This document shows positions 50,480 through 62,612 of a stretch of DNA of 64,000 nt, in pieces. The stretch spans positions 2,656,539-2,720,538 of the forward strand of contig NC_051097.1 in assembly GCF_901709675.1 (NCBI RefSeq), written 5' to 3'. The DNA is from Syngnathus acus. Taxonomy: Eukaryota > Chordata > Actinopteri > Syngnathiformes > Syngnathidae. Within the stretch, counting starts at the first letter, position 1, and every line of letters starts with the position of its first letter. The notes below the pieces were generated by a model. It made no database searches. It saw nothing but the letters and a program-made list of their open reading frames with translations, and had not been told where the DNA came from. Made by a program: the position numbers and the translations under genes.

Positions 50480-51212
50480 CAGTGATCCCTTACTATTTTG
50501 CGGTTCGTCTTTCACGGCCTCACGGTTTTGTATTAAATACTGCTATTTCAGATAATTCAGCGCATCGCGGCTTTTTGCGGCGACACTTGGGTTTTGTCTG
50601 CCTATTTGACTTTACAGCACACTATTGGCCAATAGAGGAGACGAAAAAGACCAATAAGAACATATTGATCAATATCCTTGCCGCTGATTGGCTTGGAGCT
50701 GTAAGAGCAGTTCTAACCACAATTTATCTCAGCCTCCCGCAGTCCGCTACGTAATAATGCAGACTGATTTAGCAGCATCTCTGATTCACGCTTTTTTGTC
50801 ATGAACGAGGCAGGACAGGACAAACAAATGCAACACAGGCTCTTTATTTGGGGAAAGGAAAAAGGAGACAAGGAGGGCTGGAATGCCAGCAGAGCAGGAT
50901 GACGAGGCAAGTTGACGCGCGTCGTGCAGCGTCCAGAGCAGGTCATAAAAACAGGCTTTCGCTAAACAGCGAATCAGGAAACGGGAATCAAGTGGCATAG
51001 CAGAAAAGAATGCACTAAAAAATGTCTCTAAAAGTCAGTTTGACTTTAAAATGTTTAATACAATAAAGTGTTTGAAAATACAATAAAGTATTTAATAATA
51101 CAATTATAAAAGTCTTGTGCGGATATCGTAAAAGTATTGACACCACATCGCAGATTTTCACCTATCATGGGTGTTCTTGGAATAAATTATCAGCAATAAA
51201 AGAAGATCACTG
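50480..51212. mobile_element. Tigger/pogo-like MITE
   Basis: Left end cagtgatccc and right end gatcactg are inverted and flanked by TA. A second gatcactgtaattt just outside (51241-51254) hints at a local duplication. No transposase visible. Confidence 0.7.
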
Positions 51213-52433
51213 TATTTTCATTTTTATCCTTCAATATGGAGATCACTGTAATTTCTTTATAATAATTTACATTAATAAAAACATGGGGTAAGGGAAAAAA
51301 ATACAATTCCTCACACCACCTAAATCACTTTGTACTCATCACTTTAAAGTATTAATCAAGTCACAAAATGATTAATAAAATATACAGGAGAACCTCAGTA
51401 AAGCAAGTATATCTTTAAAGTGTGTGATATGTACAACACATCCCTCCTCCACTTGTTCAGATAGAACAGGTCAAGCATCATGAGATGCACCAAGGTTGTT
51501 AATCAGCAGCTGATCATCTCCTCTCACAAAGACTATGTGAACCATCTGTGCACTTTCGAGGCCGTTAGTTTCCCATTATTACATTTCTGCTCTAGCAAGA
51601 CGTAAGGCCACCTGCCATGTAGCTGCTTCTGTGTGTCTTGTTTTCCGTAGTGAATATTTAAACTCAGATCGTTTTGAAGGTAAGTCAGTGTCTGTGAGTT
51701 GGTCTTCATCATATACAGTAAATGGCCTATTTTATACGTTTTAATTTTTGTTTTTTATTGAAGCGGTGTTAAAATGTTGTCAAATTGTTTTGTTTTTGTT
51801 CTTGTTGAGAGAATTTGTCATATCTGCCTATTCAGACAAGATGTATATTTTTTTTAAGATTTTTGTATTTTTGGCGTACTTATACATACACTACAGTCAA
51901 GGTAGAAGATGACGACGACTAAGAAGTAAAACAAAAAAAGGAAGCAGAAGAAAAATGGTGCTTTTTAAAAACACTACACAAAACTGAAAATCAACAAAAC
52001 AGTAAGAATGTGAGCCTTGCTCCATGCCAATGTTGCTCTACCGCAACAGTGAAACTGCAAACAATTTCACAAAGGGAACACTGGGGAAAACTAACAGAGA
52101 CTGTGAAGAATTCACTCCACCAACGGCATCCGGTCACCAAGCTAGAAGGAGCCGCACAGTTATTCACACAGCGCCATAACTGAAGCCAAAAAAGTGCCTC
52201 GGTGCTGGAGGTGGATGGCAACCGCAACTGATGAAACAGCACTCACCACAGTGCAGCAGATAATTAGTGCTGGTACCTGACACTTGCACCGCACTACCAG
52301 TCATGCACAAGCAAGGGAGAGGCTGATATGAGCATAAGTTTAAAATAATTTCTCTTAAGTAATTCAAGTGTGTGTGTGTATGCATGTATGTATATACGTA
52401 TATATATATATATATATATATATACATACATAC

Positions 52434-53205
52434 TAGGGGTGTAACGATTCATCGATACACATCGATTAATCGATATAATGCTCTACGATTTATTGGCATC
52501 GATGCTAAACGTAAACATCGATTTATATCGCCGTGTTTGACCTCGGACATTAGACGCGACTTTATTTTGAAATCCAGTTCATTGTTGCTTGCTTCCTCTT
52601 TCCGGGAGCAGTACGCGGCGTGCTGTGTTGTGAGCAGAGCAAGCACGTGAAAGGGGAGCCGACAACTACGCGGCTCCTGGGCTGGTGCTATGGCTAGTGT
52701 CTAAGAAGACGAGGAAATTCGCTCCCCTTTGGGCTTCAAGTCATTCGTTTGGAAGCACTTTGGATTCCAAAGAAAAGATGGCTCAACGGACAATTAAAAT
52801 TATTGTAAATAAATAGTTCAGTAATGCACTTTAAAGTTAATGGTATTACAAAAAAAGAAAGAATATTCATTTTTCTTTACTTATATGAGAAAAAATATAG
52901 GAATTTGATAAAGTTCAGTGTTAAAATAAGCACTTTGTATACTACAATACTCTTGTAATTTCCTAAATAAAGAGTTTGCAGTACCTTGTTGATTTTGCGT
53001 ATGAATTGTTATAAATCAGGATATTGTTCTATATTTTTTATTTAAAAAAAAAAAATAAAAATAAAAATATCGATCGTGGAGCACTATATCGTGATGTATC
53101 GTGAATGAATCACAGCAGGCTTTAAGATATCGGCAAATATCGTATCGTGGTTCTTTGTATCGATACAATATCGTATCGTGACAAAACCCGCGATTTACAC
53201 CCCTA
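52434..53205. mobile_element. hAT-type element with BED-finger remnant
   Basis: Ends taggggtgtaacgattcatc and gatttacacccctaa-type sequence are inverted. A perfect 8-bp duplication atacatac flanks it (52426-52433 and 53206-53213). Near 52689-52790 a short frame reads GFKSFVWKHFGFQRKDG, the start of a BED zinc finger of a hAT transposase. Confidence 0.9.
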
Positions 53206-53738
53206 ATACATACACATACATACACACACCCACACACACGCAAACACACACACACACGCAAACACACACACACACGTAAAGAATCTATATACCGTATTTT
53301 CCGGACTATAAGTCGCAGTTTTTTTTTCTATAGTTTGGCCTGGGGGGTGCGACTTGTAATCAGGAACGACTTATGAGAAATTGTCAACACATTATTACTT
53401 GATCATTAACACATTACTTACTTACTAGTAGTTTATGACTTCACGTTATTTTCACTTTAAACCGCATCAGGGCCTGTGGATTAATTGGAACTACAACTGA
53501 CGATGAGTCTGACATCCACTGACTTCCACCATCCACTGACTTCAGGAGTCAGCGGAGTTGTTAATAAGTGACACAGAGGATGACGATTTCGATGGATTTA
53601 ATGATTTGGAGTGACACGGATGGTTCGATATACTTATTTATGTAATAGTTATTTGATATATAGTTTATATTTTGTTATACAGGCCTGTGGAATAATTGGA
53701 ACCACAACTGACGATAAGTCCGACGTCAGCGCCGCATG

Positions 53739-54042
53739 TACACTACCGTTCAAAAGTTTGGGGTCACAAAATTGTTTGGGTGACCCCAAACCTTTGAACG
53801 GTAGTGTAAATATTATTATAATAAAATATTATGAATTAAATATTATAAATTATATCTTATATTTGTATAAGATTATATATAATCTATGAATATAAGTATA
53901 CATATATATTATAAGATTTTCTACACAGAAGATTATATATATAATCTATAAATAATTATCTAAATAAATATATACACTACCGTTCAAAAGTTTGGGGTCA
54001 CCCAAACAATTTTGTGACCCCAAACTTTTGAACGGTAGTGTA
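53739..54042. mobile_element. Tc1-like MITE: paired 70-bp hairpins around an AT-rich core
   Basis: tacactaccgttcaaaagtt starts a 70-bp palindrome at 53739-53808; a second one at 53973-54042 has the inverted loop orientation. This terminal sequence is widespread in fish genomes. The core is 164 bp of nearly pure AT. Confidence 0.75.
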
Positions 54043-54059
54043 CTTTATACTTATCTTAT

Positions 54060-54208
54060 TTCATATTTTTATATAGAATGTCACTTTTTTAACCAGCCGC
54101 AATACCACTACATTGTTGAAAGCCGTATGCAACGTAATTTCGTTTTGTGTACACCCAGTGTTGACAAAATGACAATAAAGTTTGTCTAAGTCTAAGTCTA
54201 AGTCTAAG
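54060..54208 (+). repeat. LINE 3' tail with (AAGTCT)n end
   Basis: The words acgtaatttcgttttgtgt and tgacaataaagtttgtc, then tctaagtctaag units. Sits inside the element at 53292-54569. Confidence 0.65.
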
Positions 54209-54576
54209 TACTTCCAGAGTCAGCAGCGGCGTTGTTTATAAGTGACACAAAGGACAAAGATTTCGATGGATATAATGATTTGGAGTGACACAGATGGTTT
54301 GTTTTTATGTTATAGTTATTTGAAGGTTACGTCAGGCACGTTCTCAGTTTCTCGTTTGTGTTTATGAAACGTTAGCATGCCATATCGTTTAGCGTGTTGT
54401 TGCCTATTCACGTCTGTTCTTGGTGTTGGATTTTGTCAAATAAAGTACCCCCCAAAAATACGACGTGTACTCCGGTGCGACTTATATACGTTTTCTTTTC
54501 TTCTTTATTATGCATTTTATGGCTGGTGCGACTTGTACTCCGGAGCGACTTATAGTCCGGAAAATACGGTATATAT

Positions 54577-54885
54577 CCAGCCATCCATCTATTCATTTTC
54601 TGTACCGCTTGTCCCCACGAGGTTCACGGGCGTGCTGGAGCCTATCCCAGCAGTCATTGGGCAGTAGGCGGGGGACACCCTGAATTGGTTGCCAGCCAAT
54701 CGCAGGGCACACATAGTCGGACAACCATCCACACTCGCACTCATACCTAGGGACAACTTGGAGTGCTCAATCGGCCTAGCAAGCATGTTTTTGGGATGTG
54801 GGAGGAAACCGGAGTGCCTGGAGAAAATCCACGCAGGCACGGGGAGAACATGCAAACTCCACGCAGGGAGGGCCGGATATATAAA
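54577..54885 (-). mobile_element. tRNA-SINE, head truncated
   Basis: Same family as 27957-28311. The tail side (ccatccatctattcattttc) and body are present, but the tRNA-like head is missing after gggagggcc. Confidence 0.75.
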
Positions 54886-54956
54886 ACCCTCGGGCAGTTT
54901 TAAATAAAGAGCATGCGGAGTGCTCATGCCTGCCTTTGGAAGTTGTAGAACACGAG

Positions 54957-55158
54957 TCATCAAGTCCGGTCCTCTAGGGCTCTTATCCAGCCTGTTTTAG
55001 ATGTATCCCCACTGCAACACACCTGATTGAAATCATCAGGGTCGTTATAAGGCTTTTACAGAGCTTGCTGATGAGGTGAATTAGGAGTGTTGTAGTAGAG
55101 TTGCACCAAAAACAGGCTGGAAAGGAACCATTGAGGACAGGAGTTCTGATTAAGCTTG
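54957..55158. mobile_element. Decayed palindromic hAT-type MITE
   Basis: A diverged relative of 17148-17360: ccggtcctctagggc, cagcctgttttagatgta and the inverted aacaggctgg with ccattgaggacaggag. Ends have eroded. Confidence 0.65.
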
Positions 55159-57338
55159 ACACCACGTAATTATGTGCATCTGGAATAACCGAATTGAATT
55201 TGTCAAGATCCTGCCCAGAACATATTGGTTGGTTCGACCAACCATACCACTCTTATAATGCTGAAAAGGTGAAGGAAAACAATGACAAATGCCGGGTTCA
55301 TTTTTTGGGATCTAGCAAAGAGACTTTTTTTTTTTCATCTACGTCCCAAAAGAAAACCTTGTTAAATATCACTAACATTATAATATTCATATAGGAATTA
55401 AATTGTAATCATGATAAGAAGGTATTGATTCAAACTCTCCGTCCATTTATTGAAGAGTAAAATACAATATTTCTTTAAAAAAAAATTATTTGTATTTTAT
55501 GGGTTTTTTAGTAACAAATTGGATTTTTTCAGGAAATAAATATTTTCCTCTCTTCTCCCCTTTATCTGCCCTCTTGTATCTATGGATTTTAATTAACCGT
55601 AACATTTACTCTCCATCTCTCCCTCACTCCCCTCTACTTTCATGCAAGTTATTAGTACTGACAAAAGCGTCTGTATAATCTGCCTTATTTTCTAAGTCTT
55701 TATGATTGGCACATTTTGTGATGTTTCATGGCGAAAACTCAAAGGCTTTACAGTCCATCCTAACACTTAGATTCCTAAAATACTGCAGGCAACTCAGTCC
55801 CTCAGGTAACAAAGCTTAAAAGCCTGGATGTGAAAGCATTCAGCTGGAGCTCCCAACTGTCAGAGGTTACCATTTAACATCAGCGGGGGACTTGCCAATG
55901 TCACCCAGAGAGTTTTTACTAAACATTCAGAGCTGCTGTGTGCAGCAGAGCTGTAATGAAGGGATATAAGTACCGTCTCTGACATACCGTTAGTATACAC
56001 CACTTACACTATCAGTCCTTTCTATCAGCAGCTTTCAGATGAATGGCTTCTGCACTTTCAAGACTATAGCATAGATTCAACTACTTTTTGAGCCAGCCCA
56101 AAGTAATTAAAACAAGAAACATTATTTTCACATTGTTGCAGTCCTATTCCAGGGGTACAGAAACCATGGACAACCGGGTACACAGCTTTTGTTTATATTG
56201 CATTGCAAAAGTTGTTCCACCTGTACATTACTTCCAATATGTAACAATTTTAATTTATAAAATGATTACTTTTTATTTTATTTAAATAATTTCTGAATAG
56301 TTTAGATGTTTTGTTCACTTATTTTTTGCATGTTTTATCCCTACATCTCTCGCTCTCTATTTGAAAATTAAAGTGTTGTTAAACAGTCAAATGTATCTTT
56401 AGGTCATATAGTTGTTGGAAGTGACAAAAAAAAATACATACGTATAATACATATGTATTATTAACATTGGTCCGCCGATTAATCGGTAATCTTTTTTTCT
56501 GTCTATCTGTCCGTCTGTCTGTGGCACACTTACAGCTACAGTTGGTTTTAAGAGTTCAAATAAAGGTGGAGTGTTAAAGTGACCCCACATCCTTGGATTT
56601 TTCAGAAGGCAGCACACAAAGTTTGTACATCTCTTCCAAAATAACTGCCCACCAACTCCAAACAAGGAAGGTGTAGCCATTGCTACTAAAACTTTGATTA
56701 CCTTTTCATTTGCAGTCCGCATTTACTTAGTGCTCAATTAATTGAAGCTGTTAAGTTCTCCTCATGGATCACAGCTATAGCACAAGGTTCTCTTTATTGC
56801 TCTTTTGAACAGAGATGGTGGAAAGTCAGCATTAAAATAGGCCCCAGGGTGAAATCATCTGAGCATAGTATTGATAGCTCTGCACTTGGCAAATTAAGAC
56901 AACAGATTTAGTTTTATCTAGGGCAACATAAGCATTATCTTGCATTCTTTACATCCCTGGCAAAGCAGTAGGACAATACATACGTACCTATCTGGACATC
57001 GGGTTTGATGGTTAAGGATTATTTCCATTCTATTTAGTAAGAGTGAAAGTGGAACATTTTCAGTCATAAAGGCTTGATGTCAGAGAGATCAGTCAGAGGT
57101 TACTAATGATGTGGCCTGGTTCACAATTCCTTCATTCCAAGTACAAGAGGTAAGGGCTATGTGTGGGCCAATCAAGTTCTTCGACACCAAACTCATCCAA
57201 TCATTATTTTTGTGTGCAACTGAGGCACAAGCATGCTGGAGGGAAAAAAAAGAGCCCTTCCCCAAAAAATATAGCTTTACTCAACTTGTTCTGGAAGAAT
57301 CACTAAAGGAGAGCTGTTGTGCACTTTTTTTCCCCACC

Positions 57339-57406
57339 ACAATTTAATTTTCACCTTTTTAGTAAACCAAACACAGGGTTTACTAAAAAGGTGAAAATTA
57401 AATTGT
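57339..57406. repeat. Perfect 30-bp inverted repeat, 8-nt loop
   Basis: Arm 57339-57368 is the exact reverse complement of 57377-57406; the loop is aaacacag. Lies about 590 nt inside the intron after exon 1. Confidence 0.97.
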
Positions 57407-57530
57407 TGAAGGGCAATAGTTTGTCAATTTACAATAGCTGCCTTCTGACTGTTTGAACTGATATTTCTATCTCTCGAAACAGCTGCCATGACTGCGACTT
57501 TAGTTGTTGGAAACCTCGAATTGTAAATTG

Positions 57531-57532
<2 letters not shown>

Positions 57533-57574
<42 letters not shown>
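57533..57574. repeat. (TA)n microsatellite
   Basis: About 20 TA units. Confidence 0.97.
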
Positions 57575-57576
<2 letters not shown>

Positions 57577-57990
57577 CATAATAAACACACAGGGGACATT
57601 TGTGTACTCACGTATAATCTTATATTGAACAAAAAATTAAATGCAGCACTTTTCTCTCTTTTTCTCTCACAGTCTTTGCTCTCATTTAGCTTAACAAAGT
57701 GCTAAGACTTTTCCCATGTCGATAAAAGGCCTCTCTAGAAACTTTGACTCACATACCAATTTTGATGAACATGTCTCCTTTGAAATAGGAAGTATTTTCA
57801 TTTTACATACAGTTGAAAAACGATCATATTTGAGTTCAGGAAAAGCAGCAAAAAGTTTTTGAAAGATGGGAGCCGAAACAAATGTGTTCCTGTATATCAA
57901 CTGTTTATGTGACACATGAAACTCTTTGGCTGGAAGTTACAGATATAGAATCAAAGACAAAGTGAATCAAGACAAATAAAGTAGTCTTAC

Positions 57991-58150
57991 CTCTCAATGC
58001 CATCTTGGGAGTAATAAACACCGTAAGTCTGTATAGATCCTCCGGTGTCCTCTGGGGGTCGCCAGCTGAGTCGGACAAATCGGCTGGACACTAGGACAGG
58101 GACCAGGTCGCGGGGGGCAGAGGGAAGGGCAACGCCTGGGCTGGGGGACA
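57991..58150 (-). CDS. dcc: dcc window exon 1: first half of FN3 domain 1
   Basis: Encodes the Ig4-FN3 linker and the A-C strands of FN3-1: [18 protein letters not shown], then [16 protein letters not shown] and YYSQDGIER. The core tryptophan of strand B and the tyrosine of strand C are present, and the block is nearly identical to vertebrate DCC. The acceptor chosen (cccccaccag) enters in phase 1 and the donor is gtaaga in phase 2. Phase 1 is what I expect from the mammalian exon border before AIPSSSVLPSAP (recalled from the family, not checked). The frame stays open for a further 268 nt upstream (to 58418) and is proline-rich, so a longer form of this exon is possible. The preceding Ig4 exon is not visible in the window. 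Confidence 0.93.
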
Positions 58151-59053
58151 CTGGTGGGGGATCAGAGGAGGAGGTGTAAGTCAAAGGGGTGCCAGAAGGA
58201 GCAGGCGGAGCAGGAGGCGGGCGGGGAGGAGGAGGTGTGTGGACAGGTCTATACTGAGCGGGTGTGGCTTCTGTGAACGGTTCATACAGGGTAGAGGGAG
58301 GGACCAGATGCGGGGAGGACAGGGAGAGCATCGCAGCAGGAAATGGAGGAGAGGAGCAGCAATGAGGTGGCAAAGCAAAGTAAACACAAAAGGATAAAAT
58401 AATGGATGATAGGAACAAATCAGGAACATAAAAGACATGGAAGAGACAAGAAGGAAGAAAAAGGAGGAAGAAGAATAATGGTAAAGAAGATCCCAGACAA
58501 GAAAAAATAGTGGCAGAAATTCTTGCATATACATCCAGTAGTTAGTAAGACAATTTAAGTAGGTAAACATAGACATAGGCATCTCATATACTAAGTAATC
58601 CTTAAAACTTAGAGGCGAAAAGATAATCATGACATTAAAAATCCCGTCTGGGTTCTTGAACATCCAAGTCAATTTATTAACAGTCCATTTAAATCTACTT
58701 TAATGTTACCAATATCAGATGATACTGCGCTTATGCATTTAGTAGGGGCTCATGTCAATGAACGAGTACACACTAGAAACAAACACAAGTGACAACATTG
58801 AGCAACATCATTTTTATGCATGCCTTGCTATTCACTTCCGCGCTGTGTTATACAGGGTAATAGTACCAGTATAGTACCGTGATATCTTGGCGGCATGGTA
58901 TCATTTTTTTTAGCACCAGATTTAAAAAAAATACTGTCTACTGAAATGTGGGAAATGCCTTTAAGTGCTTGGCAGGCGTGCTTCTGCATGTATGCACTGT
59001 GAGAAGATGAAAACGACAAAATGGTTCAGCTTTCACCACCATAAAACAAAAAG

Positions 59054-59293
59054 TTGGCTTCAAGCAGAGAAGGCCTCGCTGTCGCATCGCTTATTGAAAA
59101 GCATAATGCGCAAAGTGTCATTCTGAACTTTTTGGAACTCTTGGACAGCAAAGTGACCGACATGGCAAAGTCTGTCTATAAGGCTTGTTTTAAAACTACC
59201 GTGGCTCGAGATGGGAATACGTCCAAACTGGCTAAGCACCTCGCTGACCAGCATCCAGTTTCAGGCTGCGATTTAACACTACACTCCCCTTAA
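59054..59293 (+). pseudogene. hAT BED zinc-finger fragment
   Basis: Frame with KSVYKACFKTTVARDGNTSK then LAKHLADQHP, the BED-finger pattern of hAT transposases. The first cysteine pair is reduced to a single Cys (YKACF), so the metal site is damaged. The frame ends soon after and no catalytic domain follows. Confidence 0.65.
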
Positions 59294-59366
59294 AAAGTCA
59301 GAGTGTGAATTATTTTGTTCCCAATTTGTAGAATTTGACAGGGCATTTCACGAGTTGGGGGCGGAC

Positions 59367-59428
59367 AACACACACGCACGCACGCACACACACACACACA
59401 CACACGCACACACACACACACACACACT
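59367..59428. repeat. (CA)n microsatellite
   Basis: CA repeat with CG interruptions. Confidence 0.96.
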
Positions 59429-60284
59429 TAAAGCAATGTGCTCATTACCAATTATATGAACATATTTGCCTGACACTAACAGTGAAACTGTATTGTTAAT
59501 ATCAACAATAGTTGACTTGAACTCCATCAAATAGGTTAATATGGTATGCAATATAATAGCTTAAACAGTGAATGCATAAATGCATTTAAATTGACATTTA
59601 TACAGGATGCAGGCATTGAGCTCACATTTCAAATTAAAAGTGCATTTTTAACTTCCAAATGTGCTAATTTGGGTGTCCAAACAGGATGGAGATTATACAG
59701 CTGCATTTCTGGACATGACAATCCTCATAACTTGCTCAATACTATATTACAGTAGACGTCACACTACATAAAAAGCCAGGCATTATTTTTATGTTCAATA
59801 ATGTTGAATGATGTTTATATATGCTGGTGTGAAGTGTTAATGTTTAAAATGTTATTTTCTGATGAAGCATATCCTAATATTTTGAATTAATAATAATTTT
59901 AAAAAATATGAAAAAAATTGTCAGTTTATTTTTGTAAGTTCTGCTGATTTCTTTAGATTTTTTATCAAGGTACTGTTTCGGTACCTGTATTGAGGTACTT
60001 TAAGCACATATAGAATCCAAATCAAAATGTTGGTATCGTGACAACACTAGTATATGGATATGATCTAATCACATGTATTTTTTTCTGCTTTCTGCCACCA
60101 TGACGCATATCTAAATTGAATAATCAAAAAAATCCTAATCGTGTCACTTGAATCATGTACTGTGATATGATAGGCTATCACCCCTTACTGTAATTATTGG
60201 GGAATATCACACACATTTTGGTGTCACTGCTCAAAAACCAAAGTATTATCTGCATAGTAATTTGATATATTGGAATTTATCTTG

Positions 60285-60505
60285 GTGTCACACTACACGT
60301 CCGCCTCACAGTGCAGAGGCTGTAAGTTTGATTCCACCTCCGACCCTCCCTGTGTGGAGTTTGCATGTTCTCCCCGAACCTGCATAGGTTTTCTACGGGC
60401 ACTCCAGTTTCCTCCCACTTCTCAAAAACATGCATGGTAGGCTGATTGAGCACGCCAAATTTAAAAAACCCTCGTGGAGACAAGCGGTACAGAAAATGGA
60501 TGGAT
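60285..60505 (+). mobile_element. tRNA-derived SINE, plus orientation
   Basis: Perfect 13-bp target duplication ggaatttatcttg (60272-60284 and 60506-60518). Head gtgtcacactacacgtccgc, B-box-like agtttgattcc, end cagaaaatggatggat. Internally shortened compared with 27957-28311. Confidence 0.9.
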
Positions 60506-61488
60506 GGAATTTATCTTGTTCATCCAGAGACCTTTTTTGTGTAAAGAGAAGTTTTCTTACCGTGCTAAATATTTCGACTGTCAACACTCAAGCCCACTGA
60601 TGTGAAAGATGTCCCTTTCTGCCCACGCTAAGCTAGGAGGGTCAAATTCACCTATTTTTTTTTTCTTGCTGAACCTATCCTTAATTACTTATTTACTGGA
60701 AAACCTAATCTCTTTTTATATGTACTTTCTGCAATGCCTAAGCAAGCCCATTACTTGGCAGCTACTGTAAGCCAGAAAAGGAACCAAAAGAATAATAACA
60801 TCTTAATGAAAAGTTAAGCAGGGCTGCAATATTTTCTTGGAGTTTTATTAGTATAATTGGCACATACTCGAATGTGCCGCAGACAGTTCAGTTAGTACTC
60901 TTATTTTAAGACTCTGGGCTCAACAAGTAGCCATTCCTGAGCTGTGCCTCTAGTTGCCCTGGTAATTGAAAGCCTTTCTCAAGTCGGCATGCCCTGCAGC
61001 AGAGCCGGCTCGCCAATTAGGCACTTTAGGCAAATGCTAAGGGCACTGTGTCCTACTGGGATCCGGGGAGTTTGAAAGTGGATGTTAAGTGTCCATCCTT
61101 CATCCTTGGTGTATTTTTACTGAAACCAGTCAGACCTTCAATTAAGACACATGAGAACTGTATTTGATTGTAAAAGAATGCATAATAGAGACATTTTAGG
61201 AAATAAAATCCTTGTGGCTGGAATACCAAAACAAAAACCCACAAACAGTTCCATTTCTCACTTTAGAGAGAGGGAACACCATTACAAAACAAAACATAAA
61301 CAGGGTCATGGACCCTTATGTAAACCCATAATTTATTTGTATCAATACAAACTAAATATTTATTTTCGCTACATCGACTGCATTTGGCAGCCAACAAAAA
61401 ATCAAATAACGTTTTCAAAACTTTTCTTGGAGCAAGTGTTTGATCACATCATTATTTTCAATTTAGATTCTCTGGACTGTGATTTATT

Positions 61489-61830
61489 TATCCATCCATT
61501 TTCTGTACCACTTGTCCCCAGGGGGTCGCGGGCGTGCTGGAACCTATCCCAGCAGTCATCGGGCAGTAGGCGGGCGACACCCTGAACCCGTTGCCAGCCA
61601 ATCGCAGGGCACACAGAGACGAGCAACCATCCACACACGCGCCTACAGGCAATTTGGAGTGCTCAATAAGCCTACCTTGCAGGTTCTTGGGATGTGGGAG
61701 GAAACCGGAGTGCCTGGAGAAAACCCATGCAGGCACGGGGAGAACATGCAAACTCCATACAGGGACGGCTAGAGGTGGAATTGAACCCGCACCCTCTGAA
61801 CTGTGAGGCGGGCGTGCTGACCAGTATGGC
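61489..61830 (-). mobile_element. tRNA-derived SINE
   Basis: Full body with tail tccatccattttctgtacca on the low-coordinate side and a tRNA-like head with B-box gggttcaattcc (about 61779-61790) on the high side. Target duplication not certain. Confidence 0.8.
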
Positions 61831-61869
61831 GCTTTATGTGTTTATTTTTAATTTCTATTGTAGTTGGTA

Positions 61870-62055
61870 TTTATGCCCTGCGATTGGCTGGTGACTAGAT
61901 GGTCACCCAGATGGATGGATGGATGGATGGATGGATGGATGGATGGATGGATGGATGGATGGATGGATGGATGGATGGATGGACGGACGGACGGATGGAT
62001 GGATGGATGGACGGATGGACGGACGGACGGACAGATGGACGAACGAACGGACGGT
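61870..62055 (+). repeat. SINE 3' fragment with (GGAT)n/(GGAC)n tail
   Basis: gccctgcgattggctggtga is SINE body; it leads into about 140 bp of GGAT/GGAC units (61912-62055). Long MDGW and HPSI frames here are artefacts. Confidence 0.8.
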
Positions 62056-62527
62056 TAATATTTAGTATGCACGACAGTTGGTTTTGCTGATCACATAAAC
62101 CCACAGATCAAGTGTGATATGTGCTTCTCCGAGTGGGGCATACAAGAAAGAACACACAACTTCATGTTGCTGCTCTTCTTCACAGAGACATCAGTACATT
62201 GAAATTGCCTCCTGCCTTAGGACAGTCCATTTCAGAGCACAAAGAATAGAATAGAATAGAATGACTGTCCTTGCAGTCTTCATAAAGTCAAAATATATGT
62301 TTTTTTTATTTTGAAAGTGCTTTTATTTTGAAGTGCATGTGTGAGTGGTACAAAAGAGCAACCGCTAATAATTGTGTCTTGGGTGTTGCCAACTCAGAGC
62401 GACATGGTCACTGCATTTCTCAACGATGTTGCTAAACTTTGCAACTTTTACGACCCTGACATTATATTGTCTTCCTATTTTTCCATATGTGCCATTTGTC
62501 CCGATGGAGACCAGACTAGACTCTCTC

Positions 62528-62612
62528 ATGCCTAATGCCAACAGGGATAGGCTTTAGCGCACCTGTGACCCTAAAGAGGAAAAGTATTACAGAAAATGGA
62601 TGAATGCATAAT
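62528..62612 (+). repeat. SINE 3' fragment
   Basis: The stretch gggataggctttagcgcacc, then tacagaaaatggatgaatg, matches the SINE 3' end. Confidence 0.65.

Larger units (their letters stand above)
53292..54569. mobile_element. TA-flanked element, ccggactataag subfamily, copy 2, with nested insertion
   Basis: Ends ccgtattttccggactataa / ttatagtccggaaaatacgg, flanked by TA. The interior is related to 21141-21786 and to 63585-64000, and is interrupted at 53739-54208. Confidence 0.87.
47549..57990 (-). other. dcc intron between exons 1 and 2
   Basis: 10.4 kb. Contains a 203-nt purine tract, the second copy of the 251-bp-array element (inverted), a Tigger-like MITE, a hAT element with a BED-finger remnant, a nested TA-flanked element, a truncated SINE, a decayed hAT MITE, a TA repeat (57533-57574) and a perfect 30-bp inverted repeat (57339-57406). 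55200-57330 shows nothing recognisable. Confidence 0.85.
58855..60050 (+). mobile_element. Decayed hAT-type element with BED-finger remnant
   Basis: The right end ggtatcgtgacaacactag (to about 60050) and a diverged inverted left part (tagtaccgtgatatc) suggest one element. Boundaries are approximate and I cannot see a target duplication. Confidence 0.5.

Noticed and set aside
59054-59293. ZBED-type host zinc-finger gene
   Set aside because: A single damaged BED finger without a catalytic or further domain, within a decayed hAT.
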